From NCBI RefSeq assembly GCF_950295315.1, contig NC_080175.1:62910487-62974486 (forward strand): a stretch of 64,000 nt of DNA, read 5' to 3'. The notes under the pieces were generated by a model. The model ran no database searches. It saw nothing but the letters and a program-made list of their open reading frames with translations, and had not been told where the DNA came from. This DNA comes from Erinaceus europaeus. Lineage: Eukaryota; Chordata; Mammalia; Eulipotyphla; Erinaceidae. Shown here one piece after another: positions 55,325 through 64,000 of the stretch. A program made the position numbers and the translations under genes. Each line of letters starts with the position of its first letter. Positions within the stretch are counted from its first letter, which is position 1.

Positions 55325-55985
55325 TTATTTCTTAAATATAGGCCATAAGCACGGTGAGGTAACCACCCTACCTAGTGATCTATCTTCTAAAAGTTTGCAA
55401 AGAATTTTCATCTTAATAAATTATCTATAGTTTTAGCTTCTAAAAGCTACAATGTGGCCAGAGATTATGTCTAACTAATTCATATATGTTCTCTTATACT
55501 TTCCCTATGTAGTCTGAGATTAAAATTTACTGATTAACAAAAAATTATCTCAACTGAAGCAGCATTTCTGTCAAGTAAAACTTTTGAGAAATTGTTAGAA
55601 GTAGCATGATATTTAATGATTCTATTGTAAGCATAAATATTTTTTAAACATAATACCTTATCACTGAATATTATTGTTTTCATGAATCTCTAAAATGGAA
55701 TAAATCCTTCCCAGTTAAAATTGTAATTATGTTCTGTAAATATCAATTGTTTTATGAATCATTCTTAAAAATATTTTGCATTTTCTCTATCTAATTAAAT
55801 GATAGAATTTAGGAAATCATATATAATCAGAGTTTATTATATTTTGTACTGAGAGTACCAGTTTTCTTTTTTTTTCTATATTAAAATGAAACTACTTGAA
55901 AATGTCATTTATTATTATTGCCTTACTTGATGGCTTAAATGTCTTAACCATTTATATGCATCTGCATATTTTGTTATTTAAAAAT
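55325..55985. other. Unique AT-rich tract
   Basis: No recognised gene or repeat. Confidence 0.5.
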
Positions 55986-55989
55986 ACTT

Positions 55990-56093
55990 CTTTTCATAAG
56001 GTAGAGAGAGATAGAGACCAGAATATTGCTCAGCTCTGGCACATGATAGTGCCAAGGACTGAAACTAAGGCCCTTGAACTTCAGACATGTTGG
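55990..56093 (-). mobile_element. Antisense SINE (third type) remnant interrupted by an L1 tail
   Basis: 'GAGACCAGAATATTGCTCAGCTCTGGCACATGATAGTGCC' and 'GACTGAAACTAAGGCCCTTGAACTTCAG' match, antisense, the third SINE type (32956-33096). It is cut at 'CAGACATG', where an L1 3' end begins. Confidence 0.6.
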
Positions 56094-56205
56094 ATATGGA
56101 GTTCTGGTGGTGGGAACTGTGTAAAGTTGTACCCCTCTTACCCTATGGTCTTGTCAATATTTCCATTTTATAAATAAATAACAAATAATAAAAAAAAAAG
56201 AAAAA
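56094..56205 (+). mobile_element. Very short L1 3' end
   Basis: 'TTGGATATGGAGTTCTGGTGG', 'GTGTAAAGTTGTACCCCTC', 'TTATAAATAAATAAC' and A-tail: only about 100 bp of L1 3' UTR. Confidence 0.8.
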
Positions 56206-56935
56206 AAAAGAAAATCTTGTGTGATACCTTTGAACTCCTTAAATCTATCTGCTTATCTTAGTTCACCTATTTCTAATATTAAGGACATCTGGTTGTACTA
56301 TTTAACTTGATTTTCTATATCCCTAGGTCATTATGTAATCCAACAATAATCTAAATTATATATGTATTTTTCTAATAATCATCTTAATAAAGGAAATTTA
56401 TTTAGTAAGATATTTTGCACAGATAAGTATAATAAAATGTTCTATCAAAATTTAATAATCAAAACTGATAGTAAATAATATTCACAGCTTTACATGATAA
56501 ATAAAATTCCTGTGCATGTACTTATCAATTTTTTATTAGTCATATTTTAAGTGTGAATTAACACAAGGATATAATTTTGGACAGAGAAGTACTTGAAAGC
56601 AGTGTTCTTAAACTGGTTTCTCCAAATCAATGTACAAAACTTTTCTTTACAAGAATATAAAACTAAGTACTACCACTTTCTCTAAACTTTCAGAGTTACT
56701 AACTTACTCTACCATTTTATTTCCATTCATATTTCATTATTTCTCTACCCACTCCAGCTCCTATATCTATTACAAAGCAAATTAAAGGCATTATAACATT
56801 TTGTTTATATAGTTAAGTTTTTAAATTTGTATCTCTGAGAGGTAAATCTTTTAAAAATAGTCACAATATAATATACCCAGTAATGTAAAATAATTCAATG
56901 TTATCTAATACTCATTCGACTTTCAGTTATAACTA
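56206..56935. other. Unique AT-rich tract
   Basis: No recognised gene or repeat. Confidence 0.5.
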
Positions 56936-57660
56936 TAACAAATGGCAATCAAAACCATCACAACTGTGATAAACATTAAGCTTTTCAGACAGAGAATAAA
57001 CTATAAAAATTGGAAAAGGGCAAGAGACTATCTCACTCATTTAATGATGTCCATTTTGGCCAATGCCAGGCCAACCCATCAGCTGGAGTCAAATTTAGGG
57101 AATCTTTGGGTTCCCACACAGATATTCTGGGCCTAGATCTGTAAGGTATCCTTCTGTTGCTGTCATTCACTACTTCCATTAATGAGAAAGTCCTCATTAG
57201 CTCTTTTGTGGGCCTGTCTAGGACCTTACCCTCACTACAAACTAGCACTAAAAGAAATGGCCCCACTCTCTAAAGGGAGGATATTCCCCACATGAGAAAG
57301 ACTGGTCCTGTAATGTGTCCTGCCTAGAATGTCCCTGGCTGTGACTCTGGAAGGTGAGCTCATATTGACAGGGGCATGGAGATTATACAGATCCCTTTAG
57401 TAAATATTAATATACATGGGACCCAGCTCAGATTGATTTGGTAAATAGTTAATTGAATTTACGTATTTTTTTTTCAAGTTAGAGCCTTCTCTGCTCTAAT
57501 TCAGCTACCAAGTTCCATTCTTCACTCTGAGACTGTCTTCGTAGATAATATTTCTAGTCTCCTATCATGTTAACTGTGAAGCTGAAGCAACGATTACTAA
57601 AGTCCTGAGTTCTTAGGAATATACATAAAATAGACATCATAACTTCTTTGAAATAGAATT

Positions 57661-57957
57661 CCTGTCCGCTTCACCAGAGACCCACCCTACTAGGGAAAGA
57701 GAGAGGCAGACTGGGAGTATGGACCGACCAGTCAACATCCATGTTCAGCGGGGAAGCAATTACAGAAGCCAGACCTTCCACCTTCTGCAACCCACAATGA
57801 TCCTGGGTCCATGCTCCCAGAGGGATAGAGAATGGGAAAGCTATCAGGAGAGGGGATGGGATACGGAGATTAGGTGGTGGGAATTGTGTGGAGTTGTACC
57901 CCTCCTACCCTATGGTTTTGTTAATTTATCCTTTCTTAAATAAAAAACAAATTAAAA
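57661..57957 (+). mobile_element. L1 3' end fragment, nested
   Basis: 'CACCCTACTAGGGAAAGAGAG', 'CGACCAGTCAACATCCATGTTC', 'GTGTGGAGTTGTACCCCTCC', poly(A). Target duplication AAATAGAATT at 57651-57660 and 57958-57967. Confidence 0.88.
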
Positions 57958-58120
57958 AAATAGAATTACTGTTCTTACAGGCCTTAATCCTACTCTTTAT
58001 ACCCAATTTATTAAACATGTTTGTACTGCTTTATATTTTATTTCAAAGGTCCAGATGCTACTGAGATCCCATTTTGACTTCTCTGGGCAAATGCCATCAA
58101 AATTTCCTAGAAAATCATCT

Positions 58121-58404
58121 TTTTTAAAAAATATTTATTTTATTAATTTATTTCCATTTGTTGCCCTTGTTGTTTTATTGTTGTAGTTATTATTGTTGTT
58201 GTTGTTGGATAGGACAGAGAGAAATGGAGAGAGAAGGGGAAGACAGAGAGGAGGAGAGAAAGATAGACACCTGCAGACCTGCTTCACCGCCTGTGAAGGG
58301 ACTCCCCTGCAGGTGGGGAGCAGGGGTTGGAACCGGGATCCTTATGCCGGTCCTTGTGCTTTGCACCACCTGCGCTTAACCCGCTGTGCTACAGCCCGAC
58401 TCCC
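58121..58404 (-). mobile_element. tRNA-headed SINE, variant A (short form), nested
   Basis: Complete antisense copy with CpG-bearing head ('GCGCTTAACCCGCTGTGC', 'CAGCCCGACTCCC'). Target duplication CCTAGAAAATCATCTTTT / CCTAGAACATCATCTTTT at 58106-58123 and 58405-58422 (one mismatch, overlapping the tail). Confidence 0.93.
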
Positions 58405-58589
58405 CCTAGAACATCATCTTTTCAGAGACCTACTCAGATGGTTTTTGTCAGTATTTCTTTTTTATAAATAAAAATTTAAAAAATAATAAAATATCTAAAA
58501 ACAAACAATCTATGGGGAATGCTTAACGTAAGAGGGAGAAAATATCTTTAACAACGAAATAAAAATGACTTATTTGAGTATTAAAAGTT

Positions 58590-58890
58590 CAAAAATGATA
58601 ATCATGAAGAAACGATTATGTTTAGTGAAGTAAGTGAGGAGGTGGACAACTACCAGATGAATTAACACATATGTGGAATACAGAGAATAAAGACATGTGA
58701 ACTTGATATATATATATATGGTCAACCCTTATTTATGGTATTGGGAAAACTATGGTGATTATCTCTGGAGGTGAACAAGGACACAGAATTTTGGTGGTGG
58801 AAGTGGTATAGAATTATATTGCTATTATCTTATAATCTTTTAAATCACTATTAAGTCACTAATAAAAGTACAGTAAAAATAAAACAATAA
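58590..58890 (+). mobile_element. Old L1 ORF2 end plus 3' UTR, divergent lineage
   Basis: 'GATTATGTTTAGTGAAGTAAGTGAGG', 'ACACATATGTGGAATACAGAG' are ORF2 terminal sequence. 'ACACAGAATTTTGGTGGTGG' and 'TTTTAAATCACTATTAAGTCAC' match the end of the 30940-31705 copy. Confidence 0.65.
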
Positions 58891-58894
58891 TTTT

Positions 58895-59735
58895 TTTAAA
58901 AAAATCAATCATGCCATATGTTTTACACTTTTTTGCAGTGGTTCATAAAATTTTTAAGTTAATATTTATTTTCTGTCTGTTTCCTTCCTCAAGACATTTT
59001 CATTCACTCACCCGTCATATCTTACATTCTTCTCTCTTTTTTGTTCATGTGTTGAGTACACTTTTTATTGCTTTCTTTCACTGTGCTTTGCTTTATTTTA
59101 ATTTATTGTTCCTGAAGCTTGCCACATCTAGATTTTGACTTTTTTCTCTGTGCAATATCGAGGCAGCTTCATCCATTATTGTTCATTTTCACTATATTTC
59201 TTATGTATTATTAGAGGAAACTAGATTTAGTTTGATTTTTTTGTCTGCAGCATATGGCATTTCGTGATGATACCGGTTCTTTCTTTTCTATTACCAAGCC
59301 TTGGTATTAATGTATATATAGGTCAAAGACTTCAGTGATGGTTGCAAAAACTTATTGTATTCCCCTTTTCATTTCCCACGTATTGTCTGGAAAATTTCAA
59401 AATCAAAATTTCCATTATGATATTAGGTAGTACAAATGTTTATTTCCTTTAATGTTTTCAGCATTTACCATAGTTTAAGATCATACTTCCAAAATAAATG
59501 ATTTTTTCTAAATGTAATTACGTTTTAACTAAAAAGGTCACTGATAGGTTAATTTTTTGTGATGTCAAGTTTGCACCATCTTGGTCAATGAAGTTTATTC
59601 CATTAGTTTTTCTGTTAGTTTCTTCTGCATATTTTAGACATGACCCTAGTATCCTTTGAGAGCTTTCTCACTATGAAATCTTAGGGTGTAACACACTCAC
59701 TTGTGTATTTTTGTACTTATGGATGAAAAAGCATT
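58895..59735. other. Unique T-rich tract
   Basis: Not assigned. 'GTGCTTTGCTTTATTTTAATTTATTG' near 59083 faintly recalls Tigger-type DNA transposon ends, but I cannot support it. Confidence 0.4.
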
Positions 59736-59835
59736 TTTTAAAAAAATTTTTTATTGATTTAATAATGATCAAAATATTATATCACAACATGGGTACATTT
59801 CCATGCAGTCTTTGTATTATTGTTCATTTTCACCA

Positions 59836-59978
59836 AAAATGGCCTCCAGGAGCAGTGGATTCGTAGTGCAGGCACCTAACCCCAGCAATAACCCTGAGGG
59901 AAAAAAAAAAAAGAAGAAAGTTTTAGTTCGTACTATTACTTGCTTGTTGAGTTTTAGGGCATAGTTTATAACATTTTC
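59836..59978 (+). repeat. Duplicated segment: SINE 3' module plus unique flank (copy 1)
   Basis: 'AAAATGGCCTCCAGGAGCAG' through 'GTAGTGCAGGCACC' and A-tail, then about 60 bases of non-SINE flank ('TTTTAGTTCGTACTATTAC..GAGTTTTAGGGCATAG'). The same SINE end and the same flank recur at 60494-60634. The SINE head is missing in this copy. Confidence 0.85.
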
Positions 59979-60078
59979 ATGTGTGTGGGTAGACTGTTGG
60001 ATCATATTACAAACGTAATTATGGGATATCCATGGTTTCTAGGTGATTAAGTAGTAATGCTAGAAAGTTTTAGTTTGG

Positions 60079-60236
60079 TGGTCCAGGAGGTGGCGCAGTG
60101 GCTAAGGCGTTAGATTCTCAAGTCTAAGGTCCTGAGTTCGATCCCCAGCCGCACATGTACCAGATTGATGTCTGGTTCTTTGTCTCTCTCCTCCTATATT
60201 TCTAGTAAATAAATAAAAAAAAATCTTAAAAAAAAA
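60079..60236 (+). mobile_element. tRNA-like SINE ('GCAGCACATGTACCAGAG' type)
   Basis: 'AGGAGGTGGCGCAGTGGCTAAGG' (A-box-like), 'CTGAGTTCGATCCCCAG' (B-box-like), 'GCACATGTACCAGATTGATG', TCTC stretch, 'AAATAAATAAAAAAAAATC'. The head resembles a leucine-type tRNA, but there is no mature acceptor stem, so it is a SINE and not a tRNA gene. Confidence 0.88.
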
Positions 60237-60237
60237 G

Positions 60238-60570
60238 TTGGGGTCCTGGCGGTAGCCCAGTGGTTTAAGCTCAAGTGGCACAAAGCTCAAGGATTGGCAT
60301 AAGGATCCTGGTTCGATCCCCCAGGCCCCCACCTGTAGGGGGGTTGCTTCACAGGTGGTGAAGCAGGTCTGCAGGTGTCTATCTTTCCCTCCCTCTCTCT
60401 GTCTTCCCCTCCACTCTCAATTTCCCTGTCCTTTCCAACAACAACGACAACAATAACAGTAACTACAACACTGATGGGCAACAAAAGGGAAAAAATGGCC
60501 TCCAGGAGCAGTGGATTCGTAGTGCAGGCACCAAACTCCAGTAATACCCTGAGGGCAAAAAAAAAAAAAA
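60238..60570 (+). mobile_element. tRNA-headed SINE, variant A, long form
   Basis: 'GGGGTCCTGGCGGTAGCCCAG', 'GGTTCGATCCCCCAGG', core 'CCCACCTGTAGGGGGG', TCTC stretch, CAA linker, 3' module 'GCAGGCACCAAACTCCAGTAATACCCTGAGGGC', A14. Sits directly behind the SINE at 60079. Confidence 0.9.
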
Positions 60571-60634
60571 GAAAATTTTAGTTCATACTATTATTCGCTT
60601 ATTGAGTTTTAGGGCATAGTTTATAACATTTTCT
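60494..60634 (+). repeat. Duplicated segment: SINE 3' module plus unique flank (copy 2)
   Basis: Matches 59836-59978 across both the SINE end and about 60 bases of flank, with roughly 6-8 differences by eye. Flanks diverge after 'TTTATAACATTTTC'. Confidence 0.85.
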
Positions 60635-60639
60635 AACTA

Positions 60640-60960
60640 AAAATGTATGTTGTAGGATTTGTAGTTAATCTCTTTCATATTTATATGTTATCACCTATCC
60701 TAAGAAATCAATTATTTTATGAAATTTGAGCTAACAAAATTAGTCATTACATATGCAATTTGTTACATTACATATGCAATTACATTACATATTACAATGT
60801 ATTTTACCTTAATTACATATGCAATTTACCTTATTACACTGCAGCCATCTAGAATAAAATGATCAACAGCTTGGCGAACAATATTAGTTTAAATTAAATT
60901 AATTATTCAATACTTATGTTTATCCCATCACAAGTTTATACAAAAATCATTGATATTTAA
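60640..60960. other. Unique AT-rich tract with short local repeats
   Basis: 'TTACATATGCAATT' occurs three times (about 60746-60835) with intervening 'TTACATTACATAT' pieces. No gene seen. Confidence 0.5.
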
Positions 60961-60964
60961 GTTT

Positions 60965-61110
60965 AAGTGGTTCAGAAGATTGTGGAGTGGGTAGAGTGAT
61001 AGACATTAATCGTGGGGTCTTAGTTCAATTTATGGTACCGCATATACCAAAGTGATGCTCTGGTTCTCTCCCTCCTTAGTAAATAAGTTAATTAATAAAA
61101 TTATTTATTT
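60965..61110 (+). mobile_element. Old tRNA-like SINE
   Basis: 'AGATTGTGGAGTGGGTAGAGTGATAG', 'TCTTAGTTCAATTTATGGTACCGCATATACCAAAGTGATG' and CT-rich tail. A SINE variant A inserted in its tail. Confidence 0.65.
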
Positions 61111-61399
61111 AAATATTTATTTATCTATTTATTCCCTTTTGTTGGCCTTGTTTTATTGTTGGAATTATTATTGTTGTAGTTATTATTGTTGTTGTTGTTA
61201 TTGTTGTATAGGACAGAGAGAAATGGAGAGAAGAGGGGAAGACAGAGAGGGAGAGAAAGACATCTGGAGACCTGCTTTACTGCTTGTGAAGAGACTCCCC
61301 TGCAGGTGGGGAGCCAGGGGGCAGGAACTGGGATTCTTACGCTGGTCTTTGAGCTTGGCGCCACCTGCGCTTAACCTGCTGCACTACCGCCTGACTCCC
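61111..61399 (-). mobile_element. tRNA-headed SINE, variant A (short form)
   Basis: Complete antisense copy ending 'CCGCCTGACTCCC'. Target duplication TAAAATTATTTATTT at 61096-61110 and 61400-61414. Confidence 0.92.
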
Positions 61400-61597
61400 T
61401 AAAATTATTTATTTTATGTAATTTATATCTATACAACTATGGTTTGTGTGGTCATATTTATATGTATCTCTTTTAATTATAGTATTTTGTATATTGTAGC
61501 TTAATGTACTTCAATAAGTATGACATTCACTCGAATTTAAAGTAAAATTTACAAAACAAGAATTATTCAAAGAAGTCTAGTTTTGTTTTTTATTTGT

Positions 61598-61848
61598 TTG
61601 TTTTTTGCTACCTGGGTTATTGCTAGGGTTCATTGCTTGTAGTTCAAAATGTCACCATTCTCAGTGGCCTTTTGTTTTTCATTTTTGTCTCAGTAGAAGA
61701 CAGAAATAGAAGCAGAAAATGATAGTGGGATAGTTAAGGAGAGACACAGCACTACTCCACTGCTACAGATAGGGACCACAACTTGAATTCAGGTTCTCAG
61801 TTATGGTAATGTGTGTGTTCTGTCTAGTACACCACAACCAGATCACTG
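61598..61848 (-). mobile_element. Old antisense SINE, long form
   Basis: 'TTGCTACCTGGGTTATTGCTAGGG' (reversed 3' module), 'GACAGAAATAGAAGC', 'GGACCACAACTTGAATTCAGG', 'ACCACAACCAGATCACTG'. Strongly diverged. Confidence 0.55.
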
Positions 61849-62137
61849 AAACCTAGTTTTATAGAATTCCAACTCTATTTTCCATTATAGACAAATTTAC
61901 ACATGGTATTATGTTGATTATCAAAAGTATGGCACAGAACTTTTGTAGTGTGTGTGCTGTGGAATAACATCTTGTAAATCATTAGTAAATTAATATTTAA
62001 AGAGATAAAAATGTCATTTTCATTATATACTTTTCTGTATTTTATCCAAACTAAGCAGTTAGTTTTGTTTTCTCCACCACTTTCTCAGTTGCTTCTTAAA
62101 ATACCTTGATATGAAATGTTACATATATTTTATTATG

Positions 62138-62275
62138 GTTGTCTCCGGGGCTGAACTGGCTTTTGCCAATAGAAAAAGACAGAAACAGAAAGGGAGACTA
62201 CACAACACCAAAGGTCAGATTTCCATACTGTAATGGAGGCTAGGTTCACATTTGGCATACCAAGTCTAAATAAAA
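62138..62275 (-). mobile_element. Old antisense SINE fragment
   Basis: 'GTCTCCGGGGCTGAACTGGC', 'AAAAAGACAGAAACAGAAAGGG' and a decayed head. Weak. Confidence 0.4.
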
Positions 62276-62279
62276 ATGT

Positions 62280-63020
62280 AGTCATATTTTTAAAATAAGA
62301 AAATAACAAAAAAATCAAACTTTAAACATAAAATTAAGGATAAAATATTATCTGTAACATTTTCCATTGTATATTTTACTTTGGGAGGAACTTCACAATT
62401 GTATCCACAATATTTTTATTTCCCATGAAGAAAAAGTTACATTTCTTACTTCATTCAATTTTTAATATGTTATATATCTTAACTCATTCAGGGAAGGCGA
62501 TCAGCTGGAAGGAAGCCATAGTTAATGATTACTTAGATTTGGAAAAAAATGGCTATAATGTCCACTTCATCTTGGAAATTTCAGTGTAGATATATAAACC
62601 TAGTTCCTCTGAGTTTGAGAATATAACTTTTCCCACAGACAGTAAAAATTAATCTTAGCAAAGTGAACTTATTTTCATATCTTGTATTTAATTTAGTTTT
62701 GCTGCTAAATTAGGATTTATTAGTATGTCTCACTTATTGGATGATAAATTCAAGTAAGAATGTTTTGCTTTAAATAATGTAAATCAATTTAGAAGTGCCA
62801 TTAAACTGTGATTTTGAATTGTACCAGTCATGACTAATTACCAAAGAAATAGGTATAAATGTTTTCTTTTGAAACAGTGATTGAATGAAGTCATGAATAC
62901 ATATATATATAGGATATATATATTTATATATATTGAATTATCAATATGATTTTAAGCCAAAATTGTTATTTAAAAATAAACACAGAATTTCCAAAATAGC
63001 TCATTGTCAGTTGTTCAAAA
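62280..63020. other. Unique AT-rich tract
   Basis: No recognised gene or repeat. A (TA)-rich stretch lies at 62900-62932. Confidence 0.5.
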
Positions 63021-63024
63021 TAAG

Positions 63025-63850
63025 TAGATCACTAAGTCAGAAGAAGAAGATATTAAGAAGTCATTCCCATTCACTATAACAGCAAAAACAATAAAATATT
63101 AGGAATAGACCTAACAAAAGGAGTAAAAGACTAGTACACAGAATGTTATATGTAATTATTCAAGGAAATGGAAAAACATAAAAAGAATTGGTAAAATATA
63201 CCATGTTTATGAGTTGGAAGAATTACCATCATCAAAATGACTATTTTATCCAGAACCACATATAGACTTAATAAAAATTCCCATCTAGGTTATACCAATA
63301 TTTCAAGAGAATAGAAAAACTGTTACAATTTTTTATCTGGAATCACAAAATATTGTTTTAGAGTTGCCAAAGCAATCTTGAGAAAAAAGAACAGAACTGG
63401 AGGCATTACACTCCCAGATCTCAAACTATATATAGGGCCATCGTTACCAAAACTGCCTGGTATTAGAACACAAATAGACACAATGACCAGTGGGATAGAC
63501 TTGAGAGCCTAGTCCCCTACATCTATGGACATCTAATTTTTGACAAGAGTGCCCAAACTCTGAGGAAAGAGAATCTCTTCAACAAATGGTGTTGGAAAAA
63601 TTGGGTTAATGGAGTTCTAGTGGTGGGAATTGTGTGAAATTATATCTCTCTTATCCTATGGTCTTGTCAGTATTTCCACTTTATAAATAAAAATAAAAAT
63701 AAAAAAACAACAAGAAGAATAAAACTAAACCACATTTCACCACACACAAAAGTAAACTCCAAAATGGATGAAGATCTTGGATGTTAGACCAGAAATTATC
63801 AAATGCTTAAAGGAAAATATTGACAGAACTCCCTTCCATCTAAGTTTTAT
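63025..63850 (+). pseudogene. Old L1 ORF2 fragment, decayed, interrupted by an L1 tail
   Basis: Collinear with the ORF2 region of the 43-46 kb L1: 'CATTCCCATTCACTATAACAGC', 'GGAGGCATTACACTCCCAGATCTC', 'CTGCCTGGTATTAG', 'AATGGTGTTGGAAAAATTGGG', then after the insertion 'GAAGAATAAAACTAAACCACA' and 'GGATGTTAGACCAGAAATTATC'. Many stops and indels. No functional product. Confidence 0.88.
63608..63712 (+). mobile_element. Very short L1 3' end nested in old L1 ORF2
   Basis: 'ATGGAGTTCTAGTGGTGGG', 'GTGTGAAATTATATCTCTC', 'TTTATAAATAAAAATAAAAATAAAA'. About 105 bp, with no upstream 3' UTR. It replaces a few ORF2 bases at the junction. Confidence 0.85.
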
Positions 63851-63865
63851 TTAATTACTTTTTAT

Positions 63866-64000
63866 TGTCATAGGGGTTATTGCTGGAGCTGGGTATCTGC
63901 ACTACTAATCCACTACTCCCAGTCCTTTTTTTTTTTTAATGATGGAAAAAAATTGAGAGGAGATGGGAAGATAGAGGGAGAAAAAGATAGACACCTACAG
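63866..64000 (-). mobile_element. tRNA-headed SINE, variant A, long form, cut by window end
   Basis: Reversed 3' module ('GGGGTTATTGCTGGAGCTGGG', 'CACTACTAATCCACTACTCCC'), T11, 'AAAAAATTGAGAGGAGATGGGAAG', 'GACACCTACAG'. The head lies beyond 64000. Confidence 0.75.

Larger units (their letters stand above)
56940..58495 (+). mobile_element. Older L1 3' UTR with two nested insertions
   Basis: 'GGAGGATATTCCCCAC', 'GGGACCCAGCTCAGATTG', 'CCCATTTTGACTTCTCTGGGCAAATGCC' and the tail 'TTTTTGTCAGTATTTC..TTTATAAATAAAAATTTAAA' are in L1 3' UTR order. The copy is split at 57660 by an L1 tail and at 58121 by a SINE. Frames at 56942-57136 and 57033-57266 are probably non-coding. Confidence 0.6.

Noticed and set aside
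58895..59735. Tigger-like DNA transposon remnant
   Set aside because: Only a vague resemblance of one T-rich phrase. No terminal inverted repeats or TA duplication found.
60079..60155. Functional tRNA gene
   Set aside because: A- and B-box-like motifs are present, but there is no pairing acceptor stem, and the sequence continues into a SINE body and A-rich tail. The same holds for the other SINE heads.
1..64000. A novel protein-coding system, operon or defence locus
   Set aside because: All frames over about 150 codons are L1 ORF1/ORF2 or their reverse-strand shadows, except 13790-14260, which crosses a SINE tail and tandem repeats. There is no operon layout, no RBS pattern and no phage or CRISPR signature.

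Overview
The window looks like mammalian nuclear DNA from an intergenic or intronic region with no host gene that I can support. It is AT-rich and consists of retrotransposon copies separated by unique AT-rich tracts. All longer protein-coding traces belong to LINE-1 (L1), and every one is broken. The commonest short repeat is a tRNA-headed SINE. It has an RNA polymerase III A/B-box-like head, a 'CCCCACCTGCAGGGG' core, a pyrimidine-rich (TCTC) stretch, a CAA/CAACAA linker and an AATAAATA tail. From memory of the insectivore SINE literature this fits the ERI SINEs of hedgehogs (Erinaceidae). I therefore favour a hedgehog genome, but this is recall and inference, not a database match.

Layout. 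1-0.9 kb: an L1 3' tail and antisense LTR-like sequence. 1-1.8 kb: three nested SINEs. 3.77-6.72 kb: a 5'-truncated minus-strand L1 with ORF2 C-terminus and a complete long 3' UTR. 7-13.9 kb: SINEs, old L1 fragments and microsatellites. 13.93-16.07 kb: an LTR-bounded element with a 5-bp target duplication and a 123-bp tandem repeat inside it. 16-38 kb: SINEs, short old L1 3' ends and long unique tracts. 38.1-41.2 kb: nested L1 3' UTRs, a GA-rich SINE and a solo LTR with recognisable TATA box and poly(A) signal. 43.0-46.6 kb: an L1 with a twin-priming 5' inversion. 48.2-53.4 kb: the most complete L1 (minus strand), with duplicated 5' UTR promoter modules, a frameshifted ORF1, an ORF2 that keeps its endonuclease but has lost its reverse transcriptase, and about 80 bp of extra upstream sequence inside its target duplication. 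53.7-58.5 kb: further L1 3' ends, some nested. 58.9-64 kb: unique DNA, SINE clusters, a duplicated SINE-plus-flank segment and an old L1 ORF2 carrying a very short L1 tail insertion.

How it fits together. L1 supplies the retrotransposition machinery, and the SINEs are presumably its non-autonomous passengers: they have A-rich tails and 10-18 bp target duplications. Several duplications are still nearly perfect, so part of this activity is recent. I found no CRISPR array, operon, phage, plasmid, rRNA or functional tRNA gene. Nothing here amounts to a new molecular system. The noteworthy content is retrotransposon biology: 5' transduction, promoter-module duplication, RT-deleted endonuclease ORF, twin priming, an odd LTR element, and two length classes of one SINE.
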